Below are positions 35,018 to 44,095 of a stretch of DNA of 64,000 nt, one piece after another (the first letter of the stretch is position 1; every line of letters begins with the position of its first letter). Source of the stretch: Pseudomonas reidholzensis. GTDB lineage: Bacteria; Pseudomonadota; Gammaproteobacteria; Pseudomonadales; Pseudomonadaceae. The position numbers and the translations under genes were made by a program. Location: assembly GCF_900536025.1 (NCBI RefSeq), contig NZ_UNOZ01000040.1, forward strand, positions 1-64,000. The letters run 5' to 3'. The notes under the pieces are model-generated. The model was given only the letters and a program-made list of their open reading frames with translations, was not told the origin of the DNA and ran no database searches.

Positions 35018-35985
35018 TGCAGGTAACGTTGCAGCCGTCCGGGGCGGTACTGACACTCGAGCCCGGCGAGAGAATTCTGGAAGGCGCGCGGCGCCTGGGC
35101 TATGACTGCCCAAGCAGCTGCCGCAACGGCAACTGCCATGTCTGCGCGGCGTTGCTGGTCGAAGGCCGGGTGCGTCAGGACGGCGAGGTGCGTGACCACG
35201 GCGAGCTGTTCACCTGCATCGCCGAGCCGCTGGAGGACTGTATCTTGCTTTGGGACGGTGTGCTGGCCCTGGGTGAGCTGCCGGTGCGCACGCTGGCCTG
35301 TACGGTCAGCGAGTGCGTCGAGGTGGGTGGCGATGTCTGGCGCGTGCGCCTGCGTGCGCCGGCCGGCAAGCCGCTGCGCTACCACGCCGGCCAGTACCTG
35401 ATGATCGAACGCGACGGCGCCGACAAGGCGGCCTTCTCGCTGGCGTCGGCGCCGCATGGCGGCCGCGACCTGGAGCTGCACGTGCTTGCGCGCGAGCCCA
35501 GCTCGGTGGCGCTGATCGAGCAATTGCAGCGCAACGGCCTCGCGCGGATTCAACTGCCCTTTGGCGACACGCACCTGGCCGAGCTGCCAGACGGGCCGCT
35601 GGTGCTGATTGCCGCCGGCACCGGCATGGGCCAGATGCACAGCCTGGTCGAGCATTGCCGGGCCAACGGCTTCAAGCACCCGGTGCACCTGTACTGGGGC
35701 GTGCGCCGGCCTGAAGACTTCTACGCCATCGAGCACTGGGACGAGTGGCAGCGCCTGCCCAACCTGTTCCTGCACAAGGTGGTGAGCGACCTGTGCGGGT
35801 GGGAAGGGCGTTGCGGCATGCTGCACGAAGCCGTGTGCGAAGACATCGGCGATCTGAATGATGTGTACGTGTATGCCAGCGGCTCGCCGAACATGGTCTA
35901 TGCCACCCTCGATGCGTTGGTCGAAGCCGGCATGGATGCGCATCGCATGCGCGCCGATGTTTTCGCGTATGCGCCGCGTGGCTGA
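35017..35985 (+). CDS. 2Fe-2S/FAD NAD(P)H-dependent oxidoreductase (CDP-6-deoxy-delta-3,4-glucoseen reductase family)
   Basis: 322 aa from the ATG at 35017 overlapping the ubiD stop. N-terminal plant-type ferredoxin domain with CPSSCRNGNCHVC and a later Cys (35-45 residues on), then an FAD-binding RYHAGQYLMIERDG segment and NAD-binding GTGMGQMHS. Electron-transfer reductase. Its fusion of ferredoxin and reductase fits a partner oxygenase or UbiD-linked function, but the electron acceptor is unknown. Conserved next to ubiD in pseudomonads. Confidence 0.88.
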   Translation: MQVTLQPSGAVLTLEPGERILEGARRLGYDCPSSCRNGNCHVCAALLVEGRVRQDGEVRDHGELFTCIAEPLEDCILLWDGVLALGELPVRTLACTVSECVEVGGDVWRVRLRAPAGKPLRYHAGQYLMIERDGADKAAFSLASAPHGGRDLELHVLAREPSSVALIEQLQRNGLARIQLPFGDTHLAELPDGPLVLIAAGTGMGQMHSLVEHCRANGFKHPVHLYWGVRRPEDFYAIEHWDEWQRLPNLFLHKVVSDLCGWEGRCGMLHEAVCEDIGDLNDVYVYASGSPNMVYATLDALVEAGMDAHRMRADVFAYAPRG

Positions 35986-36031
35986 ATAGCCGCAAGTGGC
36001 TAATAACCAAAGTTGTCGACGTTGATTATAA

Positions 36032-36050
36032 GGCGGTAATTATTACCGCC
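36032..36050. promoter_or_regulatory. 19-bp palindrome between reductase and ChaC-like genes
   Basis: GGCGGTAA-TTA-TTACCGCC is a perfect inverted repeat in an AT-rich stretch 47 bases after the reductase stop and ~190 bases before the next gene. It may be an operator or a weak terminator lacking a T-run. Confidence 0.45.
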
Positions 36051-36240
36051 GCTGCCAATAGCCTTCACTATACTCGGAACATAACCATGCGATTACGCGC
36101 AGGGCCCGTAGTTCGGCGGTCTGCGTGTGCATGGGGGGCTTGTGCCAGGCAGACTTTCTGCCGTACGGTAAGTCCAGCGGAGCGTCGCTGAGTTACAGTG
36201 GCGCTCTTGTTTAGTTCTCGGGGAATAATGGCGGCAGCAT

Positions 36241-36891
36241 ATGTCGGCACTGGAAAGTCTATCCTGGAAGATGTCCTATCCTCCGTCGCTCGACTTCGGT
36301 CAGCAACTGACGCGCGAGCAACTGTTCACCTCGATGCAGTCGACCATGGCGCGCCACGACGGCGGGCCGGTGTGGTTGTTTGCCTACGGCTCGCTGATCT
36401 GGCGCCCGGAATGCAATTCGGTCGAACGCCAGCGGGCGCGGGTGCATGGGTATCATCGCGGGCTGTATCTGTGGTCGCACGAGCACCGTGGCACCCCGGA
36501 ATGCCCTGGGCTGGTGTTCGGGCTCGATCGCGGTGGTTCGTGCAGCGGCTTCGCTTATCGCCTGGACGAGAGCAGCCTGGATGATTCCTTGATGGCCTTG
36601 TGGCAGCGCGAGATGCCGTATCCGGCGTATCGCCCGCACTGGCTGACGTGTCGGCTGGATGACGGCAGCAAGGTCCAGGCGCTGGGGTTCGTGCTCGAGC
36701 GGCACCTGCCGTGTTACGCCGGCGAGCTGCCGGATGGGCTGCTTAGCCATATCCTGGCCAGTGCCACCGGGCGCTATGGCACCACGCGCGATTATGTCGA
36801 GCAGACCTTGAACGCACTGCGTAGCCACCAGATGCCGGATCGCAACCTGGAAGCCAGGTTCAGGCGCTGCCATAACCTTCGCGAGGTTTGA
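36241..36891 (+). CDS. ChaC-family gamma-glutamylcyclotransferase
   Basis: 216 aa. The family hallmark YGSLIW is at residues 49-54 (VWLFAYGSLIWRPE) and the catalytic glutamate is near E124 (LWQREM). ChaC proteins degrade glutathione to 5-oxoproline and Cys-Gly. The start at 36241 could be replaced by the in-frame ATG at 36271 with little effect; no clear RBS decides between them. Confidence 0.88.
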   Translation: MSALESLSWKMSYPPSLDFGQQLTREQLFTSMQSTMARHDGGPVWLFAYGSLIWRPECNSVERQRARVHGYHRGLYLWSHEHRGTPECPGLVFGLDRGGSCSGFAYRLDESSLDDSLMALWQREMPYPAYRPHWLTCRLDDGSKVQALGFVLERHLPCYAGELPDGLLSHILASATGRYGTTRDYVEQTLNALRSHQMPDRNLEARFRRCHNLREV

Positions 36892-36916
36892 TCGCTTTGG
36901 CGCCGGTGCCGCCCTT

Positions 36917-36980
36917 ATCGCGGGCAAGCCCGCTCCTACAGGGTTTGCGCATGCCTTGTAGGAGCGGGCTTGCCCGCGAT
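36917..36980. repeat. REP pair, CGGGCAAGCCCGC subtype
   Basis: Left arm 36917-36943, right arm 36954-36980, inverted with a 10-base spacer and an additional T in the right arm as at 5336. It lies 25 bases after the ChaC gene and just before the convergent oxidoreductase gene. Confidence 0.93.
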
Positions 36981-37002
36981 GAGGCCAGCACCGGCGAGTC
37001 GC

Positions 37003-37980
37003 TTACCTCGCCAACACCACCAACTTACCCACAGCCCGGCGCTGCCCCAACTGCTCGATCGCAGTCCCGGCCTCAGCCAGTGGATACGTCTGCGACACCA
37101 ACGGCTTCAGCTTGCCCTCGGCATGCCAGGCGAACAACTGCCTGAAGTTGGCCGCATTGTCCTCAGGCTGGCGCTGGGCAAACGAGCCCCAGAACACCCC
37201 GACCACCGCAGCCCCCTTGAGCAGTGCCAGGTTAACCGGCAACTGCGGGATGGTGCCGCTGGCGAACCCCACTACCAGCAGCCGGCCATTCCAGGCCAGG
37301 CCCCGCACCGCCTGGTCAAACAGCTCACCGCCGACCGGGTCGTAGATCACGTCCACACCCTTGCCCGCGGTCAGGCGCTTGATCTCTTCCTTCAGGCTGG
37401 CCTGGCTGTAGTCGATCAGCTCGTCGGCCCCTGCCGCCTTGGCCACTGCCAGCTTTTCGGCACTGCTGGCCGCGGCGATCACCTTGGCGCCCATGGCCTT
37501 GCCGATCTCCACGGCTGCGAGGCCTACGCCGCCCGAGGCGCCGAGCACCAGCAGGGTTTCCCCCGGCTGCAAGTTGCCGCGCTGGCACAGGGCATGCATC
37601 GAGGTGCCGTAGGTCATGCTGAACGCAGCGGCGGTGGTCAGGTCCATGCTCTCGGGCACCGGCAGCACGTTATAGAACGGCACGGCCACCTGTTCGGCAA
37701 AGGCGCCCCAGCCGGTCAGCGCCATGACCCGGTCGCCGACCTTGAGGCCGCCGGCTTTGCTGCCCACAGCGGCGACCACCCCAGCGGCCTCGCCACCCGG
37801 TGAGAAGGGCAGGGGCGGCTGGAACTGGTATTTGCCTTCGATGATCAGGGTGTCGGGGAAGTTGACCCCGGCCGCATGCACGTCGATGAGGATTTCGTTG
37901 CTCTTCGGTACAGGGCTCGCGGTCTCTTCCAGTACGAGGTCGCGCGCCGGGCCCAAGGTTTTGCACAACACAGCTTTCAT
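37003..37980 (-). CDS. NADPH:quinone oxidoreductase (MDR family)
   Basis: 325 aa from the ATG at 37980, which gives the family start MKAVLCKTLGPARDL; the frame continues upstream but has no homology-like content. Zinc-less medium-chain reductase with the Rossmann motif VLGASGGVGLAAVEIGKAMG and a quinone/enal substrate loop near GVNFPDTLIIEGKYQF. Reduces quinones or alpha,beta-unsaturated carbonyls with NADPH. Divergent from the FliL-like gene. Confidence 0.92.
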   Translation of the reverse strand: MKAVLCKTLGPARDLVLEETASPVPKSNEILIDVHAAGVNFPDTLIIEGKYQFQPPLPFSPGGEAAGVVAAVGSKAGGLKVGDRVMALTGWGAFAEQVAVPFYNVLPVPESMDLTTAAAFSMTYGTSMHALCQRGNLQPGETLLVLGASGGVGLAAVEIGKAMGAKVIAAASSAEKLAVAKAAGADELIDYSQASLKEEIKRLTAGKGVDVIYDPVGGELFDQAVRGLAWNGRLLVVGFASGTIPQLPVNLALLKGAAVVGVFWGSFAQRQPEDNAANFRQLFAWHAEGKLKPLVSQTYPLAEAGTAIEQLGQRRAVGKLVVLAR

Positions 37981-38137
37981 CGGGGCTATTCCTTTGCGTG
38001 TGGTGGCCGATAAGTGTAAGAGGGCCAGCTGCCGGGTCAACGAGCATGGCCCGCCCTGATGGGCTGGCATAAGCCCGGGCTTGGGTTTGAGCGAAGTGCT
38101 GGGTAAGCTGGCGCCAACTGTATTGAGGAGCGAATTC

Positions 38138-38542
38138 GTGAAAGCGTGGATCTTGATGGTACTGGCCCTGATGCTGCCAGCGGCGGTCATGGCCGAAGAA
38201 GCCAAGGAAGGGGAGCCCAAGGTCTCCTACATCAGCCTCACCCCGCCCTTCGTCGGCAACTATGCCCTCGATGGCAGCCCCAAGCTGCGCGTGTACAAGG
38301 CCGATGTCGCCCTGCGCGTGACCGGCGACGAGGCCGCCAAGGCGGTCAAGCACCACGAGCCGCTGATCCGCAACCAGCTGGTGGCGCTGTTCACCCAGCA
38401 GTCTGTGGATAACCTGAGCAACGTCGAGGCGAAGGAGAAGCTGCGTCAGGAAGCTCTGAAGCAGGTGCAGCAGGTCATGGAGACCGAGGAAGGCAAGCCG
38501 ATCGTCGAGGACCTGCTGTTCAATAACCTGATCGTGCAGTGA
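38138..38542 (+). CDS. FliL-like flagellar basal-body associated protein (exported)
   Basis: 134 aa from a GTG at 38138 with GAGGAGC upstream. Signal peptide KAWILMVLALMLPAAVMAEE, then a FliL-type domain: YISLTPPFVGNYALDGSPKLRVYKADVALRVTGDEA ... LIRNQLVALFTQQSVDNLSN. Unlike canonical FliL it has no transmembrane anchor beyond the signal and is not in a flagellar cluster. Usually found here in Pseudomonas; a role in motility or surface function is inferred. Confidence 0.85.
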   Translation: MKAWILMVLALMLPAAVMAEEAKEGEPKVSYISLTPPFVGNYALDGSPKLRVYKADVALRVTGDEAAKAVKHHEPLIRNQLVALFTQQSVDNLSNVEAKEKLRQEALKQVQQVMETEEGKPIVEDLLFNNLIVQ

Positions 38543-38622
38543 TCTGATAGCGCATCGCATGGGGTGCGGCTGCGCTGAGCCTGCTCTCGGGGTTCAGCGC
38601 AAACCTGTGAGGTGCACCTGGC

Positions 38623-39075
<453 letters not shown>

Positions 39076-39250
39076 GGATGCTGCTCCTGACAATGTTTGA
39101 AATAACCTGTTGCATGAAACCGACAGCCGGCTGGCGTCAACGTTTGCGTGTGAGCGCCCGTTGGCGGAAAATGCGCCGATTTTAAGCGACATGCTCCGTC
39201 AGCACTGAAAAAGCTGTCGAGCCAGCACCATTGCCGTAGGGGGGCAATCA

Positions 39251-39400
39251 ATGAACAAGCGTAAACCGGACCTGCTGTGGATCCTGGCCTTCATCTTTGG
39301 CCTGGGCGTGGTGACCACCGGTTATGCGCAGAGTTTGTTGGAGCGAAAGCTGGATGTCGCCTACCAGACCCCGGTTGAAGCCGCGCCGCAACAGCGCTGA
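39251..39400 (+). CDS. 49-aa small membrane protein
   Basis: The ATG at 39251 is preceded by a purine-rich GGGGGG. The product starts MNKRKPDLLWILAFIFGLG, has one transmembrane segment (residues ~9-27) and a short soluble tail ending QTPVEAAPQQR. Below the length commonly called as a gene. It is in an otherwise unoccupied 344-bp gap and has Pseudomonas-like codon use. Positive-inside charge (NKRK before the helix) is consistent with an inner-membrane protein. Confidence 0.75.
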   Translation: MNKRKPDLLWILAFIFGLGVVTTGYAQSLLERKLDVAYQTPVEAAPQQR

Positions 39401-39418
39401 CACCCACCCCGGCACGCC

Positions 39419-40027
39419 TCAGTTGCGCGCCAGGTACCAGCCGCGGTCCGAGACCGTCCCCTGCAGCGGTACATCCCAACTGGCCTGAGCCAGCCGCTCG
39501 ACCTTCTGGCACTCATGGGCCAAGCCCAGCAGCAGCGGTTTCTTCCACGCCTTGCGGCGCGCCAGGTACGCCAGGCTGCGGTCATAGAAGCCGCCGCCCA
39601 TGCCCAGCCGGCCTCCCACCTCGTCGAACCCCACCAATGGCAGCAGGATCAGGTCCAGCGCCCAGATCGGCCGTTGCCGCTTGCGCTCGATCACCGGCTC
39701 CGGGATGCGGAAACGGTTGGGCCGCAGCCGTTCGCCCTGTTCGAAGCGTTGAAACACCATGCGCGTCGCCGGCCAGGCATGCAGCACCGGCAGGTAGGTG
39801 CGCTTGCCACGCCGCTGGGCCTCGCGCAGCAACAGGCGCGGGTCGATCTCGCCATCGTTGGGCAGGTACAGGGCAATGTGCTTGGCTCGACGGAACAGCG
39901 GGTGCTGTGCCAGCTGGCGGTACAGACCAAGGGTGGCCTGGCGTTGCTCGGCAGGGGTGAGGGCACGACGGGCATTGCGCAGCAGGCGGCGCAACTGGGG
40001 GCGGGTGAGCGGCGCGGTGTCGGTCAT
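39419..40027 (-). CDS. ygfA: 5-formyltetrahydrofolate cyclo-ligase family protein
   Basis: 202 aa from the ATG at 40027 (MTDTAPLTRPQLRRLLR). Converts 5-formyl-THF to 5,10-methenyl-THF using ATP. Conserved LPLVGFD and GMGGGFYDRSLA motifs for substrate and Mg-ATP binding. Directly downstream of the 6S RNA gene on the same strand, the usual ssrS-ygfA arrangement, so it is probably partly read through from the 6S promoter. Confidence 0.94.
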   Translation of the reverse strand: MTDTAPLTRPQLRRLLRNARRALTPAEQRQATLGLYRQLAQHPLFRRAKHIALYLPNDGEIDPRLLLREAQRRGKRTYLPVLHAWPATRMVFQRFEQGERLRPNRFRIPEPVIERKRQRPIWALDLILLPLVGFDEVGGRLGMGGGFYDRSLAYLARRKAWKKPLLLGLAHECQKVERLAQASWDVPLQGTVSDRGWYLARN

Positions 40028-40109
40028 GGCACAGGCGTTTCCCAGAGGTGTCGGCCGCCGTGGCGGCCAAACAAATTGCCCGCCTGGGGAGGCGGGCAAT
40101 GGACAATTC

Positions 40110-40288
40110 AGGCTCCCCGATAAGACCGCTATCGGCGTAGCCCTTGAACCCGAAAGTTCAAGGTGGAGATTGCAGGGGGCGTTAAGGCTTTCCGTCGGGC
40201 GGACATGCACACCGGCCCCAGCGTGCAACCCCCGTGGTTGTGCGTATCGGCTCAGGGACATAACCGACTGGCGCATCTCCCAGGGAGT
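40110..40288 (-). ncRNA. ssrS: 6S RNA
   Basis: Minus-strand sequence of about 179 nt in the zapA-ygfA gap, the standard location in gamma-proteobacteria. Conserved pieces match 6S RNA: CCUGAGCCGAUA in the 5' half, then the central bubble region, GCCUUAA, and ACCUUGAAC...GUUCAAGGG in the 3' half. A TATACT -10 box lies at 40295-40300, so transcription should start near 40288. 3' end set by comparison with E. coli. 6S RNA mimics an open promoter and sequesters sigma70 RNA polymerase. Confidence 0.9.
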
Positions 40289-40294
40289 GGCGCC

Positions 40295-40300
40295 AGTATA
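40295..40300 (-). promoter_or_regulatory. -10 box of 6S RNA
   Basis: TATACT on the minus strand, seven bases before the inferred 6S start. The -35 element is poor. Confidence 0.6.
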
Positions 40301-40306
40301 CCAATC

Positions 40307-40624
40307 TCAGACGTTTTTGGTACCCGTGTCGTCGGCCAATGCGTTGTCGACCCGTTCCAGCAGGTCACGCACCTGCTCGCGGGTAGTGCCACCGCTGACC
40401 ACGTCAGGGGTTTCCTGGCGATGGAGCATTTCATGGGTGATGTTCAAGGCTGCCATGACCGCGATGCGATCGGCGCCGATCACCTTGCCGCTGCTGCGGA
40501 TCTCGCGCATCTTGCCGTCCAGGTAGCGCGCGGCGCTGACCAGGTTGTTGCGCTCTTCGGGCGGGCAGATGATCGAGTATTCCTTGTCGAGGATCTGCAC
40601 GGTGACGCTATTGCTTGAACTCAT
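40307..40624 (-). CDS. zapA: Cell division protein ZapA
   Basis: 105 aa. Stabilises FtsZ protofilaments at mid-cell. Family start VTVQILDKEYSIICPPEERNNLVSAARYLD, then a C-terminal coiled coil. The start overlaps the stop of the ZapB-like gene (ATGA), so the two are translationally coupled. Confidence 0.95.
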   Translation of the reverse strand: MSSSNSVTVQILDKEYSIICPPEERNNLVSAARYLDGKMREIRSSGKVIGADRIAVMAALNITHEMLHRQETPDVVSGGTTREQVRDLLERVDNALADDTGTKNV

Positions 40625-40839
40625 GAGTCTTGCTCCAGGGCCTTGAGCCGCACGATCATCGATTCGACCTTGCGTCTTGCGATCTCATTCTTTTCGATGA
40701 GGTGGGCGCGCTCTTCGCGCCAGGTTTTTTCCTGCGCTACTAGGAGTGCATTTTGCCGTTTAAGTTGCTCGACGCGTTCGATCAGCAACTCGAATCGGCT
40801 CATCAGCGCTTGCAGGTCGTTGTCTTGCATGGGTTGCAC
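40621..40839 (-). CDS. ZapB-like small coiled-coil protein (TIGR02449)
   Basis: 72 aa, entirely helical and charged: LQALMSRFELLIERVEQLKRQNALLVAQEKTWREERAHL with heptad spacing. The TIGR02449 family is always upstream of zapA in pseudomonads and is thought to be a ZapB-type division factor. Overlaps zapA by four bases. Confidence 0.9.
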   Translation of the reverse strand: MQPMQDNDLQALMSRFELLIERVEQLKRQNALLVAQEKTWREERAHLIEKNEIARRKVESMIVRLKALEQDS

Positions 40840-40983
40840 TCGGTTCGCTCCCTCGTTGACGGCCTGGCGATCATGCCTGTGCCGAGCCCCCGGAGGCCAG
40901 TGCCGATGGTCTTGGCGCGCCTGCCGGTGCTAGGATACAAGGTCTTCATTCTAGACATTGCGCCGTCTGGCGCCTAGCAGCCC

Positions 40984-41538
40984 ATGCCCAATACCCAATC
41001 GCCGTATACCGCCTTCGCCACGCTGCTTTCCAGCAATGGCCACCCTGTCTCCCCCGCCGAGTTGCACGGCCTGTTGATCGGCCGCAGCTGCGCCGGTGCC
41101 GGCTTCGATGCCGACGCCTGGCTGGCTGACGCCGCCGGTGTGCTCGAAAACGACCCCGCCGACGCCGTGCGCAACGCCCTGATCGGCCTGCAAGAAATGG
41201 TCAAGGCCGAGCTGACCGGCGATGACGTCGCCCTGGTCCTGCTGCTGCCCGGCGACGAGGAAGCGCTGACCGATCGCGCCGCCGCCCTTGGCCAGTGGTG
41301 CCAAGGCTTCATCACCGGCTTTGGCTTGAACGTCGGTGGCAAGGACCTCTCCAGCGATGCCAAGGAAGTCCTCCAGGACCTGGTGTCCATCTCCCAGGTC
41401 CAGGACGCCCTGGAGGAATCCGAGGACGGCGAGAGCGACTACATGGAAGTCACCGAATACCTGCGCGTCGCACCGCTGCTGCTGTTCACCGAGCTGAACG
41501 CGCCTGCCGCGCCCGCGCCCAAGCCATCGCTGCACTGA
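40984..41538 (+). CDS. UPF0149 (YecA/YgfB) family protein
   Basis: 184 aa. Family features: an N-terminal SPAELHGLLIGRSCAGAGFDADAWL and a later GQWCQGFITGFGL, with the acidic, Glu/Asp-rich region LEESEDGESDYMEVTEYLRVAPLLLF. The YgfB homologue in P. aeruginosa affects beta-lactamase regulation. First gene of a run leading into pepP and the ubiquinone genes. Confidence 0.92.
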   Translation: MPNTQSPYTAFATLLSSNGHPVSPAELHGLLIGRSCAGAGFDADAWLADAAGVLENDPADAVRNALIGLQEMVKAELTGDDVALVLLLPGDEEALTDRAAALGQWCQGFITGFGLNVGGKDLSSDAKEVLQDLVSISQVQDALEESEDGESDYMEVTEYLRVAPLLLFTELNAPAAPAPKPSLH

Positions 41539-41564
41539 TCAACCCCTGGGGGTAAGTCCTGCCC

Positions 41565-42899
41565 ATGAGCCACATACCCAAGGCCGAGTATGCCCGTCGG
41601 CGCAAGGCGCTGATGGCGCAGATGGTCCCCAACAGCATCGCTATCCTGCCGGCCGCCGCGGTTGCCATCCGCAACCGCGACGTCGAGCATGTGTACCGTC
41701 AGGACAGCGATTTCCAGTACCTCAGCGGCTTTCCCGAGCCTGAGGCGGTGATCGCGCTGATCCCTGGGCGCGAGCATGGCGAGTACGTGTTGTTCTGCCG
41801 TGAGCGCAACCCGGAGCGCGAGCAATGGGATGGCCTGCGGGCCGGCCAGGAAGGCGCGGTGCGCGATTTTGCCGCCGACGATGCCTTCCCGATCACCGAC
41901 ATCGACGAGATCCTGCCGGGCCTGATCGAAGGTCGCGACCGGGTGTACACCGCCATGGGCAGCAACCCCGAGTTCGACCGTCGGCTGATGGACTGGATCA
42001 ACGTGATCCGCTCCAAGGCGCGCCTCGGCGCCCAGCCGCCGAACGAATACGTTGCCCTGGATCACCTGCTGCACGACATGCGCCTGTATAAGTCAGCGGC
42101 GGAAGTAAAAGTGATGCGCGCCGCCGCAGAGATTTCCGCGGGCGCCCATGTGCGGGCGATGCAGGCCTGCCGTGCGGGCCTGCACGAGTACAGCCTGGAA
42201 GCCGAGCTGGACTACGCGTTCCGCCAGGGCGGGGCGAAGATGCCAGCCTACGGCTCGATCGTCGCCGCTGGGCGCAACGGCTGTATCCTGCACTACCAGC
42301 AGAACGACGCGCTGCTCAAGGACGGTGACCTGGTGCTGATCGACGCCGGTTGCGAGATCGACTGCTATGCCAGCGACATCACCCGCACCTTCCCGGTCAG
42401 CGGGCGTTTTTCGGCCGAGCAGAAAGCGATCTACGAACTGGTGCTCAAGGCCCAGGCAGCGGCGTTTGCCGAGATCGCCCCGGGCAAGCACTGGAACCAC
42501 GCCCACGAGGCGACCGTGCGGGTCATCACCGAGGGCCTGGTGGAACTGGGGCTGCTCAAGGGCGAGGTGCAGGCGCTGATCGACAGCGAGGCCTACCGCG
42601 CCTTCTACATGCACCGTGCCGGGCATTGGCTGGGCATGGATGTACACGATGTCGGCGAGTACAAGGTCGGCGGCCAGTGGCGGGTGCTCGAAGCGGGCAT
42701 GGCGCTGACCGTCGAACCGGGCATCTACATCGCCGCCGACAATCAGGCCGTGGCGAAGAAATGGCGCGGCATCGGCATCAGAATCGAGGACGACGTGGTG
42801 GTGACCCGGCAGGGCTGTGAAATTCTTACCTCGGGCGTGCCGCGCACGGTCGCCGAGATCGAGGCGCTGATGGCCGATGCGCGCAGGGCCGTGGCATGA
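41565..42899 (+). CDS. pepP: Xaa-Pro aminopeptidase
   Basis: 444 aa. Removes N-terminal residues preceding proline. N-terminal creatinase-like domain (IPKAEYARRRKALMAQMVPN...) and the pita-bread metallopeptidase domain with ligands in LIDAGCEIDCYASDITRTFPVSG, HRAGHWLGMDVHDVG and VEPGIYI. Overlaps the next gene (ubiH) by four bases (ATGA). Confidence 0.95.
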   Translation: MSHIPKAEYARRRKALMAQMVPNSIAILPAAAVAIRNRDVEHVYRQDSDFQYLSGFPEPEAVIALIPGREHGEYVLFCRERNPEREQWDGLRAGQEGAVRDFAADDAFPITDIDEILPGLIEGRDRVYTAMGSNPEFDRRLMDWINVIRSKARLGAQPPNEYVALDHLLHDMRLYKSAAEVKVMRAAAEISAGAHVRAMQACRAGLHEYSLEAELDYAFRQGGAKMPAYGSIVAAGRNGCILHYQQNDALLKDGDLVLIDAGCEIDCYASDITRTFPVSGRFSAEQKAIYELVLKAQAAAFAEIAPGKHWNHAHEATVRVITEGLVELGLLKGEVQALIDSEAYRAFYMHRAGHWLGMDVHDVGEYKVGGQWRVLEAGMALTVEPGIYIAADNQAVAKKWRGIGIRIEDDVVVTRQGCEILTSGVPRTVAEIEALMADARRAVA

Positions 42900-44095
42900 G
42901 CCGGGTCAACCTGGCGATCATCGGCGGTGGCCTGGTCGGTGCCAGCCTGGCCCTGGCGCTGCAGGCCGGGGCCAAGGCGCGCGGCTGGAAGATCCTGCTG
43001 ATCGAGCCGTTCGCTCCTGGCGACAGCTTTCAGCCAAGCTACGATGCGCGCTCCTCGGCATTGTCATTCGGTACCCGACAGATCTACGAACACCTGGGCC
43101 TGTGGCAGGCCATCGAGCGCCGCGCCGAAGCGATCCGGCAGATCCATGTGTCTGACCGTGGCCGCTTTGGCATGACCCGCCTGGATGCCAGCGAAGAAGG
43201 GGTGCCGGCGCTGGGTTATGTGGTGGAAAACGCCTGGCTGGGCCAGTGCCTGTGGCAAGGCCTGGACGCCGACGTGGTCAGCTGGCGGTGCCCGGCCGAG
43301 GTCAAGGCGATGCAGCCGATAGAGGGCGGCTACCGCCTGCAACTGGATGACGACACCAGCCTTGAGTGCGATCTGGCGGTGTTGGCCGACGGCGGGCGCT
43401 CGGGCCTGCGCGAGCAGTTGGGCATCCATGTGCATCGCCGCCCTTACCAGCAGAGCGCGCTGATCGCCAATATCAGCCCGGGCGAAGCGCATGGCGGCCA
43501 AGCCTTCGAGCGCTTCACCGAACAGGGCCCGATGGCCTTGCTGCCCTTGCCGGAAAACCGCTGCGCGCTGGTCTGGACCCGCCAGGGGATGGACGCCCAG
43601 CGCCTCGCCGAGGTTGACGAGCGGAGTTTCCTGCGCGAGTTGCAGGACGTTTTTGGCTACCGCCTCGGTGCGCTGCGCCAGGTCGGCGCGCGCCACTTGT
43701 ATCCGCTGGCGCTGGTCGAGGCCGACGAACAGGTGCGCCCGCACCTGGTGGTGCTCGGCAACGCCGCGCACAGCCTGCACCCGATTGCCGGGCAGGGCTT
43801 CAACCTGTCCCTGCGCGATGTGCAGTCGCTGGCCGAAGGCCTGCTGGCGGGCCCGCAGCACCCCGGTGACCTGGCGACCCTGCGCGTCTATCACCAACGG
43901 CAACGGCTGGACCAGGCCCTGACCATCGGCTTCTCCGACCAGGTCACGCGGGTGTTCGGCAGCGGCCAGCCACTGCTGGCGGCGGGGCGTAACCTCGGCC
44001 TGCTCGGCCTTGACCTGCTGCCACCGGCCAAGCGCTGGTTCGCGCGCCAGGCGATGGGCCTGGGCACGCGGCCCGACCTGCGGGGTCGCGCATGA
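42896..44095 (+). CDS. ubiH: 2-octaprenyl-6-methoxyphenyl hydroxylase
   Basis: 399 aa FAD monooxygenase of ubiquinone synthesis (hydroxylates C4). GXGXXG motif at IIGGGLVGASLALAL, the DG motif ADGGRSGLR, and the GDAAHS-like LGNAAHSLHPIAGQGFNLSLRD segment. Its start overlaps pepP, and its stop overlaps the next gene (ATGA). Confidence 0.94.
   Translation: MSRVNLAIIGGGLVGASLALALQAGAKARGWKILLIEPFAPGDSFQPSYDARSSALSFGTRQIYEHLGLWQAIERRAEAIRQIHVSDRGRFGMTRLDASEEGVPALGYVVENAWLGQCLWQGLDADVVSWRCPAEVKAMQPIEGGYRLQLDDDTSLECDLAVLADGGRSGLREQLGIHVHRRPYQQSALIANISPGEAHGGQAFERFTEQGPMALLPLPENRCALVWTRQGMDAQRLAEVDERSFLRELQDVFGYRLGALRQVGARHLYPLALVEADEQVRPHLVVLGNAAHSLHPIAGQGFNLSLRDVQSLAEGLLAGPQHPGDLATLRVYHQRQRLDQALTIGFSDQVTRVFGSGQPLLAAGRNLGLLGLDLLPPAKRWFARQAMGLGTRPDLRGRA

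Noticed and set aside
36085..36190. tRNA-like sequence
   Set aside because: Segments such as CCCGTAGTTCGGCGG look suggestive, but no cloverleaf with acceptor and T-arm can be built.
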